From NCBI GenBank assembly GCA_902806575.1, contig CADCXD010000011.1:992001-1056000 (forward strand): a stretch of DNA of 64,000 nucleotides, written 5' to 3'. The position numbers and the translations under genes are program-made. Of this stretch, positions 47,271 to 59,013 are shown piece by piece. The notes below the pieces were generated by a model. It did not search any database and was not told where the DNA came from. It worked only from the letters and a program-made list of their open reading frames with translations. Each line of letters starts with the position of its first letter. Position 1 is the first letter of the stretch. The DNA comes from Jackrogersella multiformis. Lineage: Eukaryota; Ascomycota; Sordariomycetes; Xylariales; Hypoxylaceae.

Positions 47271-50200
47271 CTAGTCGAGAAAGCCCGACATCTTCCAAGC
47301 CGACACATAAGACCGCACCACCTCATCACTTACTGGCCCCTGCATGGCCATGGTTTCAGAATGCTCACTTGCTCGTTGTGTATCCAAGATGATGCCACCG
47401 CAGGCCATGCGCTCGAAGTGGCCCTCGAGAAAGCCGATGACTCGGGCGGCCGGATTCTCCTTCTCGGAGAGAGGCGACTGGCGAGCCCGTTTGATCCAGT
47501 CTTGGAAAGGAATGACGCCGTGGGGAGGTATATCGAGGGCGCCTGCCAGAACCGTCGACATATCCTTCCATGGCTGGCCGACGGGGTTGTCGATGTGATA
47601 CACCGGACAAGCCTCCGCCATCCCATCATGATCGTCGATTCTCAGCAGGTCGACCATGACGCCCGCGCTCCGATCTACGGGCAGCCAATGCAACATCCCC
47701 TGAAGGTTGGGCCATACCTTGAGCGCCTGGGCGCTTTTCACCAGGAAGGGAAAGTGCTCGACGGGGTTCCAGACGCCGCTGGTGGTCGACCCGGAGATCT
47801 GGCCCGGTCGTGCCACTGAAGCCCCAAAGAGCCGCGGGTGACGACGCAGTGTCTCGGTGAGCATGCGCTCGCACACCCACTTGCCCTCGTTGTAGCCGCT
47901 GGGCATCACCGCGGTAATGGGCACGGGCTGCTCGAGCACGTGGGGCCCGTCCGAGAAGCCGACCACGCCGATGGAGGAGACGAGCTGGAAACCGATCTTG
48001 CGTGGGGTGGTGGTTGTCGCCATGTCGCGCGCCAGGTCCAGCAGGTTCCGCATCACCCTGATCTGGGGCTCGTAAGCCTTGAGCGGCCGCGTGCCGCTCA
48101 TCGGCCACGCGTTGTGGATGATGTGGGTGCCGTGTCGCGCCAGCCAGGCGTACTCCTCGGCCGGAAGACCGAGCTGCGGCTTAAAGGTGTCGGCGCCGTA
48201 TACCCGCAGCTTCGCGCGCGCGGCGGGTGACAGCTTGATCCCTCTTGACAATAGCGCATCTGCCTGCCGCTTGTCGGCGGACACATTGCTGACGGGACGG
48301 TTGATGCACACGACAGTCGCGACATCCGGCCGCGCGGCGAGGGTCTGGACAAGGTGTGACCCAAGGCTCCCCGATGCGCCTGTCACAACCACCGTGGCTC
48401 CCCTACCGGCACGGGTGGTGGTGGTACGGTCTGCCGCAGCCTCGAGTAGGGCTGACTCCCATCCTGTCGTGTAGGCAGCCACCAGGCGCTCTGCCTCTAC
48501 CTCACGCGCCGCTACGTCGCCCCTATTAAGCACTTTCGCCTCTATGGTAGATGCATCAGTTATCGAGGCCGGACTTGACAGAGAGCTAGGGACTAACCTC
48601 TTGGCGGCGGTGAAGTCTGACGCGTCATCTGGAGTAGAGATATCAGAGGCTGTGTCATCAGCCCGGCCCATGCTGTCACCATCCCCGGTGGCAGCCGAGT
48701 CATCGTCGCTCTCATTGTCGTCGCTAATATCATAATCCTCTTCCTCCTCTTGTTCCACACTGGACCCCTCTCTGGCCCTAGCTAAAGCATTCGATACGCA
48801 GGTAATGAACTGGCGAAGATTCGTGGCTTCCATCTGCTCGGCCTGGTCGAGCGTACATTTGAAGGTATTCTCGACCTCGCGTGCCAGCTCCATGCCCATC
48901 AACGAGTCGATACCCAGGTCAGCCATCTCGCTATCGAGCGTCATCTCGCTAGCATCGATACCGGAAACGTTAGCGACTACATTGCGCACTTCTTCAGCGA
49001 AATTGTGTCTGCCGGTAGCCTTTGCCTTTCTGCTACTAGCCCTTTGTACCTTTGCGTCCGGGCGGGGACTCCCGGTCTCGACAAACGGGGAAAGGGTGAT
49101 AACAGGAGGGGCAGAAGACGGCACAGACGCTGCGGTGTTCCTTACAAATGCCTTATCTACCGTCACTCTCGCTAGTATCTTACTCATCGTTGCCTTGGCG
49201 ACGCGAACATATCGGAGGCCCATGATGATCTCTTCCAGCGCCCCCGTCGCGGCGTCGAAGACGTAGACGTCTGTCACGTAGGTCTTATCGGATTGGCGCG
49301 CGTGACGGGCAAGCACGTGCCAGACTCCGGGGCCGTTTTCCCGGCCGTCCGTCACGGTCTGGGCCTTGGGCGAGCGCATCGTCAGCTCGAGGCCGGTAGC
49401 GACGTACATGTCGCTCGCCGGGAGGTCCGTCAGCAGGTTTACGTACATTCCCGCGACCTGGCCGAACGAGTCGGCCTTGGGGACGTCGAGCCAGGTGTCG
49501 CCGCCGTGACGCTTGTGCACGACGCCGGCGCTCTCGCCGTCGCGGCCCACCACGGACCGTACGCCGTGGTACACCGGGCCGAAGTCGACGACGCTCTCGA
49601 AGGCTCGGTACACGTTGCGGCCCTGGAGCGCCTCTACGCCCTCGTCGCTCGGACCCAGCTGCAGGATGGCCCGGCACTGCGCGTGGCTGACCGCGCGCTC
49701 GTAACGCCCGAACTCCTGGACGAAGGACGGCTCGGAGGGCGAGCATAGGTGGACGCGCCCCTCGGCGTGCTTCTCGGTGGCGGGCGCAGTAGAATTTCCC
49801 ACGCTGTGTATGGTGAAGTACCACTCTGTTTCGGTATTGTTGAGTGGCTTTAGGTCGATATAGCGGACGCGCGTCGAGTCAGCGCATATGGGTGAATGGC
49901 TGAGCATGTCGCGTACCACCGCCGAGTACCCATTCGATCTGCAGTCCGGATTCAGGCTGAAAGCGGTTTCGATGGCCATATCGATCTCGAGCGTGGCGGG
50001 ACACATGGGCGCCGTCTGGGCGATGACGTGGGTTGAGAATAGACGCTGGTACTTGTCCGAGGTCGTATTGATACGGAACCGCGCTAGCTTTTCCTGCTTC
50101 TCGGTGCTGTGTCCTTTGTTGGCTGGATCGTCCTGGAAGCCGATGAAAGTCCATAGAGGTAGGGTCTTGGGGTCCTCGTGTTCTTGCTGTCCCGGTCGCG

Positions 50201-53200
50201 ATACTCCTCCTGCCAGCAACAGCCCATTGCCTCCAGCGGCGATCATGTTTTGGGCCGCCTTGATGACCTCCTCCCTAGGTGACTTGAGCTCGAGCCAATG
50301 GCGTGTCTTCTCGAACTGATATGGAGGTAAGAGGAGCTGCGCGTAGTCGCTTGTCTGAAGCCGGTGGTGTGCCCAGAAAGACACGCGCAGGCCCTGTTTC
50401 CAGAGGGCCACAGTTGCATCTGTGAGTCCCTCGAAACCCTTCTTGGTATTCGTAATGGACACGGATTGGAAGTGGAGCGCGTCGGATGTCTTGGGGGCCG
50501 CTTGGGCGTGTGCGCGTGCTGCCATGACGGTGATGGTCGAGCTGGAACCCGCCTCGAGGAAGATGGCTTGCGGGTACTTCTTAATGAGCCGCTGTACAGC
50601 ATGATCAAAGAAGACCGGTTGGCGCATATGGGAGCCGACAAAGCGCCAGTCCAGTTGGGCCGACGTATCGCCATGCTCGGTAGCACGTTCTATCGGAATG
50701 ACGGCGTTGTTGAAGGTCAATCCTTTACCGAGCTCCCCGAGGCGGCCTACGAGGCCCTCTACTAATGTGGAGTGGAAGGCGTTGGTGACATTCAGACGCT
50801 TACTCTTGACCCCCTCGACCATTCTGCTCTTCTCCGCTAGCGTTTTGGCAAAATCGTCGATGGCTTGTGTCGATCCAGCGACAGTGAAACTGCGGCGACC
50901 ATTATAGCAGGCGATGGCGGCCGACCCGTCGGATCCGAGGTTTGACTCCTTCAGAATATCATGCACAAGTGACTGATCAGCCTCGACGGCTATCATGGCG
51001 CCCCGATCAGGTCCCCAGGCGTCCCGTACCAGCTTAGCTCGACCAGCAATTACTTTAACCGTGTCTTCCAGGCTCAGCACGCCCGCTATGCAGAGTGCCG
51101 TAATTTCACCAAAGCTGTGGCCTACGACGGATACTACCTTGTCGATGAGCCCACAGTCTATCCAGCTCTTAGCGAAGGCATACTGCATAGCGAAGAGCGT
51201 GGTCTGGAGCTTAACTACGTCCTGTATAGGTTCGCATGAGAAAATGTCGGGGTAGATACTATCCAGGCCATGGGACGTGATGGCGACGTTGCACTGGTCC
51301 AGGTGACGGCGTAACACGCTTACGCCTTCGTACAATGCGCGGTCAAGCCCAACAAAGGTCGACACTTGACCTCCGAAGCACAAGATGACGGGTCGCTCGG
51401 GCTTTACTGGAGCAATGCCGATGCTAGCAGCTGTGTTCGTGGTAGCTGAGGCTGCCTGAGAAAGCTTCTCCTGTAGATCGGCCAATGAAGTGCAGCTGAA
51501 GATCAGTCCTTGAGGCAAGCTGGGATTTGACTGTCGCTTCATGTTGAACGACACATCCGCGAGCGTCGCTTGTCCATCTTCGGACCTAGTGTGCGATCGT
51601 AGGTAGGGCGCTAGTGCGGTGCTGTAAGCCGCAATACTACGGGCGTCCAGGCCTGAGATCCAGAAGGGGAATCGGGGCGCCGGCGACGACCCGGCCGAAA
51701 GAGGTCTGGTAGGTTTGTGAGCCGTGTGGGCAACCACCACGCTCGAGTTATTTCCGCAGGCGCCGTAGTTGTTGATGAGGGCAATCTTCCGGTCCTCTCG
51801 CCAGGGCCGCAACGACGTGACCACCTCCATCATGTCTGATGGCTGCGCGTGGATATGAGGATTCATTCTCTTGAAGCTAGCCTGGGGAGGGATGAAACCG
51901 TCTCTCATCATCGTGAGGACCTTGATCAAGGAGACAAGGCCAGATGCGCCCTCGGTATGGCCAACGTTACCCTTGACCGAGCCAACGGGCACAACGGTAT
52001 CACGCAAGGGACCAGCTACAGCCTTACGTATGCTTTCGTATTCGGCAGGGTCTCCGACTGGCGTGCCAGTGCCGTGGCACTCGACAAGCGAAATCTCACG
52101 CGGCTCCACGCGGGCCTTCCGAATCACGTCATTAAACAGTGTCGATAGCGAAGGTACGTTAGGGACAAACAGCGGCGTGGAATTAAGGTTCTGGTTGACA
52201 CCCGTAGCGCGTATCGTGCCCAGGACCATGTTGCCATCGGCTACAGCGGTAGATAGCTTTTTCAAGAACACGTAGGCAATCCCGTCACCGCGGCAGTAAC
52301 CATCAGCGTCGGTATCGAAAGGTTTACACTGGCCCGTCGGGCTGATAAAGTTACCGGCGGCGAGGTTTTGTGTCCATTGCAAGTTTGTCAAGACGTTGAC
52401 GCCACCGCAGAGCGCGGCCGGGACTTCACCCGACAACAAATCTCGGCAGGCTGTGTGAAGGGCCACCGTTGACGACGAGCATGCTGTATCGACCGTCATT
52501 GCCGGCCCGGTCCAACCAAAATAATGCGACAATCGACCGGGGATGAAGCTTCTTAGGCCCCCGGTCGCCGTGAACGCGCTTGTCGGGTGGCAGCCAATAT
52601 TGATCTCGTACTCGAAAGAGCAGAGGCCGACGTAAACTCCTACGTGCTTCCGTCTTTTGTGCTCAGACGCGCTGGTGGTTGCCAATTCGTTGAAATATCC
52701 AGATTGTTCGACTGCCTGGTACGCCCCTTGCAGCGAAAGTCGGCCTTGTGGGTCTATAGCCATCGATTCACGTGGGCTGCGCTTGAAGAACTTATGATCG
52801 AAAGCGTCTGGGTCGCGCATAAAGTTACCATACCACTTCCTCTTGGGGTCAGCGTCAGCGTTTTCGCGATACATCATATCGTGAACCATCCGTTCACGCG
52901 TGATCACCTCGTGCTGCGACGCCCCGGTCTTGAGCATCTCCCCGAACGCTTCCAGGTCGTCGGCACCCGCTGTCTTCACGGACATGCCCACTATCGCGAT
53001 CACGTCTTCTTGGTCTTCTTCCAGCTTGACACTGAGTCTGCTCGGTTCTGCGGATTGACTTTGCACGAGACCGTTCGAGTGGACACCGGTGTTGTTGTTG
53101 CTTGGACGGAGTCTGCGTGAGGATTCTAGAGACTTGTTTATGTGGTCCTCAAGGTCTTCGAAATGCACCTGCTTCGGGCCAAGGCGGCCCATAACGGTGG

Positions 53201-54326
53201 CCGGCACAGGGCGGTCGAGCCCAAAGGCAATGAGCGAGACGTCCTCCCCATTCGGCAGAAGCCTCGAGACGGTACTGGACCAGCTTAACTGATTCGCAAG
53301 GATGGAGCGCAACACCATACCAATCAAGTCGACTTCTTCAGCCGAGATCGGCTTCCCCTCGGGGTGGTCGAGGTAAGTTGGCAATGCCAGACCGGCAGCA
53401 TCTGGAAACTGTAGGTCGGGCATCGCGTGGCATATTTCGACCAGAGCGTTGGTATGGCGTTCCCGCTCCGCACCGGGCGTATGGAGCTGGCCTTTGAAGG
53501 CGAGCGGTATCGTCGTGACACCTGCTGCCCGAAGCTGCCTTATCAGCTTTAGCGCAAGACGCTCCGACGTCGTCACGGTGGCTCGAGACTCGTCAAAGAG
53601 CACGGATATGTAGGCATCGGGAGACATGGACGCGACGATGCGCGCCATATCTTGGCCCTGCTTGGGGGTCCTCCATGCCGTAGCCAACGAGACGGATCTT
53701 CCTTTGCCGAGGCCCTTACTCCACTCCTCACAGGCGCCTACCAGGGCCGCCATCATGACCCCGATGCGTAGTGCCGCGGCACCGTACTTTTCAAATTCCT
53801 GCCGGTCGCGGGAGCTTGCAACAGCTACGGCGGCGATCATCCCAGCACAGAAACCCACTGTCTCGACCTTGTCGCTTCCGGTAGACTGGTGCTGCTGCAC
53901 CAACTCCGCCTGCGGGTCGTCCACACCTCCAGCCGGGCCGTTGAATCGGAACTCCAGATACCGCCAATACTGATCAAGCTGAATAGCGATCATCATAAAG
54001 CCAATCCAGATATCCGGTATCTCTGCGTCTGAGGCCATAGAGTCGTCGGCCGTTGTTCCATGTCGGAGCCACGACTCGAGATCGGCCAGCAGACGGGCAC
54101 CCTGCATCGTCCCGGCCATTTCCGGGATCTTCTCTATGACGGCTTCCCAGTACCGTGGCAAGTCGGCCAGCGTATCTAGCATCCATTTTGCATTGGGCCC
54201 GTTTAATATATGTCGTACATGCTTTTCCAGCGATTTTTTGCTTTGTGGCCCGATATGTCCGCCGAAAACAAAGCTCTTCGCCTTGCGCGTGTTTGAAGAA
54301 GTGGTGGGTATAGTGAAGGCCGTCAT
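47271..54326 (-). CDS. Non-reducing polyketide synthase, SAT-KS-AT-PT-ACP-R, 2,351 aa
   Basis: Iterative type I PKS in one uninterrupted exon. Visible parts: starter-unit acyltransferase (about 20-400) with GFCAG and Cys160; ketosynthase (about 440-860) with DTACSSS (Cys616), ECHGTGT (His751) and GNVGH (His790); malonyl-acyltransferase (about 980-1,290) with GHSFG (Ser1071); product-template domain with the dyad His1433 (THVIAQTAP) and Asp1619 ([10 protein letters not shown]); a single ACP with GIDSLMG (Ser1808); an acidic Ser-rich linker (about 1,845-1,950); and a reductive thioester-reductase domain (about 1,970-2,351) with TGASGSLG and the YNEGK Tyr2145/Lys2149 pair. No C-methyltransferase lies between ACP and R, although related R-terminated synthases (azaphilone, sorbicillinoid, 3-methylorcinaldehyde types) have one. 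Prediction: it loads a chain from the cluster's HR-PKS and releases a non-methylated aromatic aldehyde. All active-site residues are present. It is transcribed divergently from the flavin monooxygenase gene. Confidence 0.95.
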   Translation of the reverse strand: MTAFTIPTTSSNTRKAKSFVFGGHIGPQSKKSLEKHVRHILNGPNAKWMLDTLADLPRYWEAVIEKIPEMAGTMQGARLLADLESWLRHGTTADDSMASDAEIPDIWIGFMMIAIQLDQYWRYLEFRFNGPAGGVDDPQAELVQQHQSTGSDKVETVGFCAGMIAAVAVASSRDRQEFEKYGAAALRIGVMMAALVGACEEWSKGLGKGRSVSLATAWRTPKQGQDMARIVASMSPDAYISVLFDESRATVTTSERLALKLIRQLRAAGVTTIPLAFKGQLHTPGAERERHTNALVEICHAMPDLQFPDAAGLALPTYLDHPEGKPISAEEVDLIGMVLRSILANQLSWSSTVSRLLPNGEDVSLIAFGLDRPVPATVMGRLGPKQVHFEDLEDHINKSLESSRRLRPSNNNTGVHSNGLVQSQSAEPSRLSVKLEEDQEDVIAIVGMSVKTAGADDLEAFGEMLKTGASQHEVITRERMVHDMMYRENADADPKRKWYGNFMRDPDAFDHKFFKRSPRESMAIDPQGRLSLQGAYQAVEQSGYFNELATTSASEHKRRKHVGVYVGLCSFEYEINIGCHPTSAFTATGGLRSFIPGRLSHYFGWTGPAMTVDTACSSSTVALHTACRDLLSGEVPAALCGGVNVLTNLQWTQNLAAGNFISPTGQCKPFDTDADGYCRGDGIAYVFLKKLSTAVADGNMVLGTIRATGVNQNLNSTPLFVPNVPSLSTLFNDVIRKARVEPREISLVECHGTGTPVGDPAEYESIRKAVAGPLRDTVVPVGSVKGNVGHTEGASGLVSLIKVLTMMRDGFIPPQASFKRMNPHIHAQPSDMMEVVTSLRPWREDRKIALINNYGACGNNSSVVVAHTAHKPTRPLSAGSSPAPRFPFWISGLDARSIAAYSTALAPYLRSHTRSEDGQATLADVSFNMKRQSNPSLPQGLIFSCTSLADLQEKLSQAASATTNTAASIGIAPVKPERPVILCFGGQVSTFVGLDRALYEGVSVLRRHLDQCNVAITSHGLDSIYPDIFSCEPIQDVVKLQTTLFAMQYAFAKSWIDCGLIDKVVSVVGHSFGEITALCIAGVLSLEDTVKVIAGRAKLVRDAWGPDRGAMIAVEADQSLVHDILKESNLGSDGSAAIACYNGRRSFTVAGSTQAIDDFAKTLAEKSRMVEGVKSKRLNVTNAFHSTLVEGLVGRLGELGKGLTFNNAVIPIERATEHGDTSAQLDWRFVGSHMRQPVFFDHAVQRLIKKYPQAIFLEAGSSSTITVMAARAHAQAAPKTSDALHFQSVSITNTKKGFEGLTDATVALWKQGLRVSFWAHHRLQTSDYAQLLLPPYQFEKTRHWLELKSPREEVIKAAQNMIAAGGNGLLLAGGVSRPGQQEHEDPKTLPLWTFIGFQDDPANKGHSTEKQEKLARFRINTTSDKYQRLFSTHVIAQTAPMCPATLEIDMAIETAFSLNPDCRSNGYSAVVRDMLSHSPICADSTRVRYIDLKPLNNTETEWYFTIHSVGNSTAPATEKHAEGRVHLCSPSEPSFVQEFGRYERAVSHAQCRAILQLGPSDEGVEALQGRNVYRAFESVVDFGPVYHGVRSVVGRDGESAGVVHKRHGGDTWLDVPKADSFGQVAGMYVNLLTDLPASDMYVATGLELTMRSPKAQTVTDGRENGPGVWHVLARHARQSDKTYVTDVYVFDAATGALEEIIMGLRYVRVAKATMSKILARVTVDKAFVRNTAASVPSSAPPVITLSPFVETGSPRPDAKVQRASSRKAKATGRHNFAEEVRNVVANVSGIDASEMTLDSEMADLGIDSLMGMELAREVENTFKCTLDQAEQMEATNLRQFITCVSNALARAREGSSVEQEEEEDYDISDDNESDDDSAATGDGDSMGRADDTASDISTPDDASDFTAAKRLVPSSLSSPASITDASTIEAKVLNRGDVAAREVEAERLVAAYTTGWESALLEAAADRTTTTRAGRGATVVVTGASGSLGSHLVQTLAARPDVATVVCINRPVSNVSADKRQADALLSRGIKLSPAARAKLRVYGADTFKPQLGLPAEEYAWLARHGTHIIHNAWPMSGTRPLKAYEPQIRVMRNLLDLARDMATTTTPRKIGFQLVSSIGVVGFSDGPHVLEQPVPITAVMPSGYNEGKWVCERMLTETLRRHPRLFGASVARPGQISGSTTSGVWNPVEHFPFLVKSAQALKVWPNLQGMLHWLPVDRSAGVMVDLLRIDDHDGMAEACPVYHIDNPVGQPWKDMSTVLAGALDIPPHGVIPFQDWIKRARQSPLSEKENPAARVIGFLEGHFERMACGGIILDTQRASEHSETMAMQGPVSDEVVRSYVSAWKMSGFLD

Positions 54327-55242
54327 TGTTGCTCAATGTCGTAAAGGGGTATGTAAATATTGGAGTTATTTAGGGAAAGCCAGATAGCATAGCGGATGAT
54401 GGAATGTTTAACAGCGGGGGCACATAGGGGTCTAGTATTAAAGTGATGTGAAGAAAATCTAAGGGTTGTTAGTATGCTCGTTCAAGCCAATGCCCGTAGC
54501 CGGCCAGGGTCAACTTGATATAAGATGGAGGCTTCAAGCGACACCTCATAATTATCTGCGGAGTGTGATATCAGAGCCATTACTTTCGTAAGACTCCCAC
54601 GAGCCAGCCTTGTTCCTTCAGAAGGTGGCGTCCTCCGCGTCCCAACATCAGACATTCCGTATGTATATCGGAACAGTGGCGACTAGTGGTGCTCGTTCGT
54701 CGTGGTCATAATTCGCTGTTATTTCATCCCGAAGGTGCGAAAGGTTGCCGTAAACCTTCCTCCTGCGCAAAAGTTATTGCGACAAGTTCTGAAAACCCCA
54801 GGCTCACTCTAGCTGACATGTCAGCTCCTTAGTGGAACTCCAATGCCTATCGTCAGGCCACCCGAAGCAATAGTTTCCCGGTGGATCCTAACGGCACAAC
54901 GAATCCTTCCAGTCTTTCATGACATAATCTTCATGAGCAAGTCAAGGGGAATCAAAATTCCGGGCTCAGCCGTAAATGATACTATTCTTAGCAGGAACCA
55001 GCCGGACGAATATTCCGTTACGAAACTCAGCCGATTTTCTGAGTCGTCAGTCTATCGACCTGTCTTCTTTTGTGCGCTGCCAAGCTGGCTACCTATTTAT
55101 GTATACATACCACGATGTTCGCTACCTGGTCAGTAAGTAGTCAATGGAAAGTAGATGTTTGTTGTATCGCTTTATCAGCTATTTTCTCAATTGAATCTGC
55201 AATTTCATCGTCCTATTCGGACCCATCATTAACATCTTCGCC
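54327..55242. promoter_or_regulatory. Divergent promoter region of NR-PKS and flavin monooxygenase
   Basis: 916 bp between divergent starts, with no gene seen. It contains the perfect 16 bp palindrome at 54,811-54,826, a candidate regulator site. The shared region suggests co-expression of the two enzymes. Confidence 0.6.
54811..54826. promoter_or_regulatory. Perfect palindrome AGCTGACATGTCAGCT
   Basis: A 16-mer equal to its reverse complement, roughly midway in the NR-PKS/monooxygenase divergent promoter. Dimeric transcription factors commonly bind such sites; which factor, if any, is unknown. I did not find a second copy in this window. Confidence 0.5.
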
Positions 55243-56618
55243 ATGGCTAGCAGCAGCAGCAACAACAACCACACCAACGGCGGTACACCTCCTCTTGAGG
55301 TGGCCATCGTGGGGGGTGGCGTAGTCGGTGTCATGACGGCGCTGGGCCTGCATCGTCGGGGCATCAAGGCTGTCATCTATGAGCGCGCGTCGACCTGGAC
55401 CGAGGTCAGCGCCGGATTCGCGTTCACCGAAGCAGCGCGGCGGTGGATGGAACAGCTAGAGCCTGATCTCCTGGAGATCCTGGGCCGCATCAGCCAGAAG
55501 ACGGACGCCAATTCGAGCAACAGCTACTGGGACGGCTATAATCCGCGGACCCGAGAGGACGCCGAGGATGAGTCCAAGGCGCTGCTCTTCCGGACGCCGA
55601 ACAACAAGCTCCTGTTCTGGGGCTGCGTGCGCTCGCAGTTCCTCAAGGAGATGGGGGCCCTGCTGCCCGAAGAGGCCTCCGTGTTCGGGAAGCAGCTCGT
55701 GAGCTACGACGACGACGAAGAGAACAGCAAGGTCATTCTTCACTTTGAAGATGGCAGCACGGCGAAGGCTGATGTTTTGCTCGGGTGTGACGGCGTCCAC
55801 TCGAGCACCCGAAAAAACATGTTGGGCGCCGACCATCCAGCTAGCCGGCCGGGCTTCACGCACAATGTTACCTACCGCACCATGGTTCCTATTGATGTCG
55901 GCGTTGCCGCCATGGGCGAGAAGACTGCCCAGGGCGGCTGTATGCACTGCGGTCCGAATGCATGCCTGCTGACGTATCCTGTTCGTAGACATCCCACCCG
56001 CTCTGCACGTGTACGGGGTTGCTAATGACGATGCACTTGAGTTAGGTCATGAGCGGAACACTGCTGAACATCGCCATCTTTGCTTACGATGCCGAGGAAT
56101 TCCCTGACCCCAAGAGGATGACGGCTCCGGCCGAACGTGGCGAGATCGAGCGAATCTTCAGGGACTGGTGTCCGCACGCCGCGAACGTTTGGAAGCTCTA
56201 CCCGGAGAAAATGATCAAGTGGGGGATCTATGATATGACCGATAACCCTCCGCCGACGTATGCGCGCGGCCGCGTCTGTATCGTCGGCGACGCGGCGCAC
56301 GCCAGCACTCCATTCCTGGGGATCGGCGCCTGCACGGGTGTCGAAGACGCCCTCGTGGTCTGCAAGGTTCTGGAGTCGGTGCAGGCTCAGCGGAAGACCC
56401 TGAACGGCGAAACTGCAGCTGACGCGCTGAGAGAGGCGCTACAGACCTATAGTCAGGCCAGGTTGGAGCGTGGCCAATGGGTCCCTCGCAACTCCGGTCA
56501 GATCGGCCGGATGTACCAGTGGCGGGATGGGCGGGACCCCGAGGGGCTCAAGCAGAAGCTCGCCAAGGCCGCGCAGGCGATTGTGAGCTATGATGTCTTG
56601 GCGCCGTTGACGGCTTGA
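55243..56618 (+). CDS. FAD-dependent monooxygenase, salicylate hydroxylase-like (group A), 436 aa
   Basis: NAD(P)H-dependent aromatic hydroxylase related in layout to the enzymes that hydroxylate and dearomatise polyketide phenols in azaphilone, sorbicillinoid and tropolone pathways. Exons 55,243-55,980 and 56,046-56,618 join across a 65 bp intron (GTTCGT, branch GCTAATGAC, acceptor GTTAG). Motifs: N-terminal FAD fold VAIVGGGVVGVMTALGL ending in YERAS, the middle DG motif LLGCDGVHSSTR, and the second FAD motif VGDAAHASTPFLGIGACTGVEDA. The N-terminal SSSSNNN run comes from CAGCAG/AACAAC repeats. No membrane helix or signal peptide is visible, so it is cytosolic. Placement head-to-head with the NR-PKS supports action on the PKS aldehyde. 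Ring position and whether dearomatisation occurs cannot be told from sequence. Confidence 0.92.
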
Positions 56619-57515
56619 GGAAGAGTTATTCTTAGTTTTAACCGTACATAGATGATTATAGACAACGATGATGCTGGGTCTTTGTGGCAGCTAGATTTTC
56701 AAGCTACCCTGGTTGATTGCTGTTCACCCTATAAATTGATAATTCGCCCTACTGTATCTCCTCTCATAGTTTGGTGTGAAAGTGGTTACGTAGATCAAAT
56801 GGCTTAAGTCTTAGAACCTGTAGGAGTGGTTCAATTGTTGTGTATTCTTCAGGTTTAAACTTCAACTTCAAAACACAAGATCTTACTTAAACCATGCATT
56901 ATGTAATCATGTATTACATAATCATTGATTACGTAACCAGACCCATAAACCCATTCTGCCTGTGTTGGCGCGGGTCCCGTAATTATTATTAAAAATGGAG
57001 TTTTGATTAATACGGTAGGCGTGGGTCTTTAAGGTGGATCAAATAAGGAGCGAGGATTTTTGATAAAAGTGGGGACATAGTTGTCAAACTGATAAGATAA
57101 GCAATAGGGAGAAAAGGAAATCAAAGCTTTGATTTTTTTCAACGCATGTAAAGTTTTCTTTACTTAGATGGTTTGCTAGCTACAAGACAAGGTATCGTTA
57201 AGTATCAACAACGCATACATGCACGCCGCGGTAATGCGACATCATCGAATCGAATGGGACAATCTGCTTTCTACAGTCTACTAATAGCCTGCCTGCTTTG
57301 GTTGACAACTTCAATGTCTCTGCTCTCTTGTACAGGCCTAAATTTAGTTGCTTATCTACTTCATCACTAGAAATGCGGCATGTATCAAAGAACAAAGTAA
57401 TTGAGATAGATTGTTTATGAACTCGAGCAAGGTTTAGGTAAAGTAAATCTAAGTGATAGATGATCCGTGATTCCAGTCTCTTAATCAATATCTTGTCGTT
57501 GGCGTAGAGCCCAAC
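56619..57515. other. Intergenic, convergent 3' ends, with inverted repeat
   Basis: AT-rich region between the convergent monooxygenase and SnoaL-like genes. It holds an inverted repeat (56,898-56,922) and a third related half at 56,927-56,936 (TGATTACGTA). No gene is seen. Confidence 0.5.
56898..56922. repeat. Inverted repeat ATTATGTAAT / ATTACATAAT
   Basis: Perfect 10 bp arms at 56,898-56,907 and 56,913-56,922 around a 5 bp loop, in an AT-rich stretch downstream of two convergent genes. It may act as a 3'-end hairpin or be simple AT-rich chance. Confidence 0.8.
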
Positions 57516-57986
57516 TCAGCCTTTCATGACGGATCGATCGCCATCGGCCCAAAGATGGTTAGACTCCATCTCCTTCAGCTTCCAGACACCGTCCGACTTG
57601 ACAGCCGCGCAGCTGTAGTTGGCGCCGGTCGTGTACTTGTTGGGACCCGGCTCGCTGCCCTTGCCAGGTCGGCAGTGCACGGCCTGGGCGGTGAAGGTGA
57701 CGCGGGCGGTGGTAGGGGTGTCGACGCTGACGCGCATGTTGGTCAGGTAGTGGATCGTGTCGAGCTTCGTGCCGACATGATCGAACACCTTGGCCTTGAG
57801 GTCCTCGGCGCCGTTGCAAGTCTTGCCGGCGATGTAGGTGTGGATATCTGGGGTGACAACCGACATGAGGAGCTCCTCGTCGCCGTGGTCGAGGGACGCG
57901 AAGGAGGCGTAACAAATGTCGGCGACGGCCTCGCGGTCGCTCAGAGGCGGACCAGCGAGCCGGGCGGGAAGTGGTGTGACGGGCAT
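57516..57986 (-). CDS. SnoaL-like / NTF2-fold protein, 156 aa
   Basis: Small alpha+beta-barrel protein of the SnoaL-like type, a fold used in secondary metabolism for cyclisation, aldol or isomerisation steps and sometimes hydroxylation. Recognisable layout: SDREAVADICYASFASLDHGDEELL (helical start), VTPDIHTYIAGKTCNG, a long helix, then beta strands MRVSVDTPTTARVTFTAQAVHCRPG and GVWKLKEMESNHLWADGD. The start is the ATG at 57,984-57,986 (CAACCATGCCC); the open frame extends 19 codons further upstream but begins there with GTG. It is intronless. A TATATAAAG element lies about 110-120 bp upstream (58,097-58,105). It sits between the monooxygenase and the NmrA-like reductase, so a tailoring role on the polyketide is likely; the reaction is unknown. 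Confidence 0.8.
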   Translation of the reverse strand: MPVTPLPARLAGPPLSDREAVADICYASFASLDHGDEELLMSVVTPDIHTYIAGKTCNGAEDLKAKVFDHVGTKLDTIHYLTNMRVSVDTPTTARVTFTAQAVHCRPGKGSEPGPNKYTTGANYSCAAVKSDGVWKLKEMESNHLWADGDRSVMKG

Positions 57987-58096
57987 GGTTGCGGTGTTTA
58001 TTGGATTGCTGTTGAGGTGTTCAGGTGTTGAGGTGGTTTTCACTGCTAACTTCGGTGGAATGGTGTGGATGTGGAATAGAGGTCGATTGTATCTCT

Positions 58097-58105
58097 CTTT
58101 ATATA
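58097..58105 (-). promoter_or_regulatory. TATA-like element upstream of SnoaL-like gene
   Basis: TATATAAAG on the minus strand, about 115 bp upstream of the chosen ATG. This is a plausible core promoter distance for a filamentous fungus with a leader of 50-90 bases. Confidence 0.45.
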
Positions 58106-58214
58106 TCTACTTAAGTACTTGTCGATGGTCTTACCGCTGAAAATAAAACATTAGTCTCTCCCGATATACGATCACTAGAGGCTGTCATGCTTAAAGGCCG
58201 CCGGTCCATCTAGT

Positions 58215-58262
58215 CCGGACACGTATGGGTCCGGAGACGCATGGGTCCGGAGACGCATGGAT
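58215..58262 (+). repeat. GGGTCCGGAGACGCAT imperfect tandem repeat
   Basis: Two close copies and one diverged copy of a 16 bp unit containing TCCGGA. The TCCGGA palindromes could be binding sites for a zinc-cluster regulator, but this is speculative. Confidence 0.7.
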
Positions 58263-58308
58263 GCGGCGTGTACGTATCTAGGTACCTAAGGCAACCCCAC
58301 TTCCTCCG

Positions 58309-58332
58309 GGAGCGGGAGCGGGAGCGGGAGCG
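58309..58332 (+). repeat. GGGAGC microsatellite
   Basis: Four consecutive GGGAGC units in the cluster's second divergent promoter. Confidence 0.85.
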
Positions 58333-59013
58333 GATTACCTATCATGCTTATCCCCTCAAATACCATTTAGGCAAATAGTAAATCCGAAAAAGAATATTCC
58401 CTGTAATAGGTAACTTTTCCCACAATGTGAAGATCTGATTGGGTGCATCGATCCACTTACTTTTTGATGCCGAAATGGCACTTGAAGGGATGATTCCAAG
58501 ATTGCCTATAGGTTTCATTGTCACGGAGTTTTTATGTTGTTAGTTGTTAAGTGATGATGAGTTCATACCATTTGATTGATTCTCCGCCCTGCTTTGGGAG
58601 TTTATGCTTCTGCCTAGAGCTGAATCTTAGTTACATTTAGTAGGTAGGTAGTTAGATTTAAGTAGCTATTTTAGGATCTCACTCTTTAGATCCTCCCGAT
58701 CTCTGGCGCAGGCAGGCTGACTGGTCTCATCTCGTTACACAACAGCGTCTAGGCTTGGTCAGCCGGGAGAAATCCGAGGCGATTCTTTATGCCCTTATCT
58801 CCGGTCGGCATACAACGGTTATGACGACGGCTTATTCGGGTTCCGAGAGCGCGGTAAAGTTTGTGCGGATGATAGCGTAGCGCCAGTTGATAAGTAAGCA
58901 GCAAAGTACCAACGCTTCTCAAGCTGCCAACGCCTCTTCTTTATATTATTCTACTCCCTCTTCCCTTTTCGTCCACCCTCCGCACAAATACAAAATACAA
59001 ACTCGAGTCGTAA

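Larger units (their letters stand above)
57987..59013. promoter_or_regulatory. Divergent promoter region of SnoaL-like and NmrA-like genes
   Basis: 1.0 kb between divergent starts. It holds the TATA-like element at 58,097-58,105, imperfect GGGTCCGGAGACGCAT repeats (58,215-58,262), a four-unit GGGAGC run (about 58,309-58,332) and dispersed-motif copies at about 58,277 and 58,642. No gene is seen. Confidence 0.55.

Noticed and set aside
57987..58043. Nineteen-codon N-terminal extension of the SnoaL-like protein
   Set aside because: The frame there begins with GTG; the first ATG is at 57,986 in a good context.
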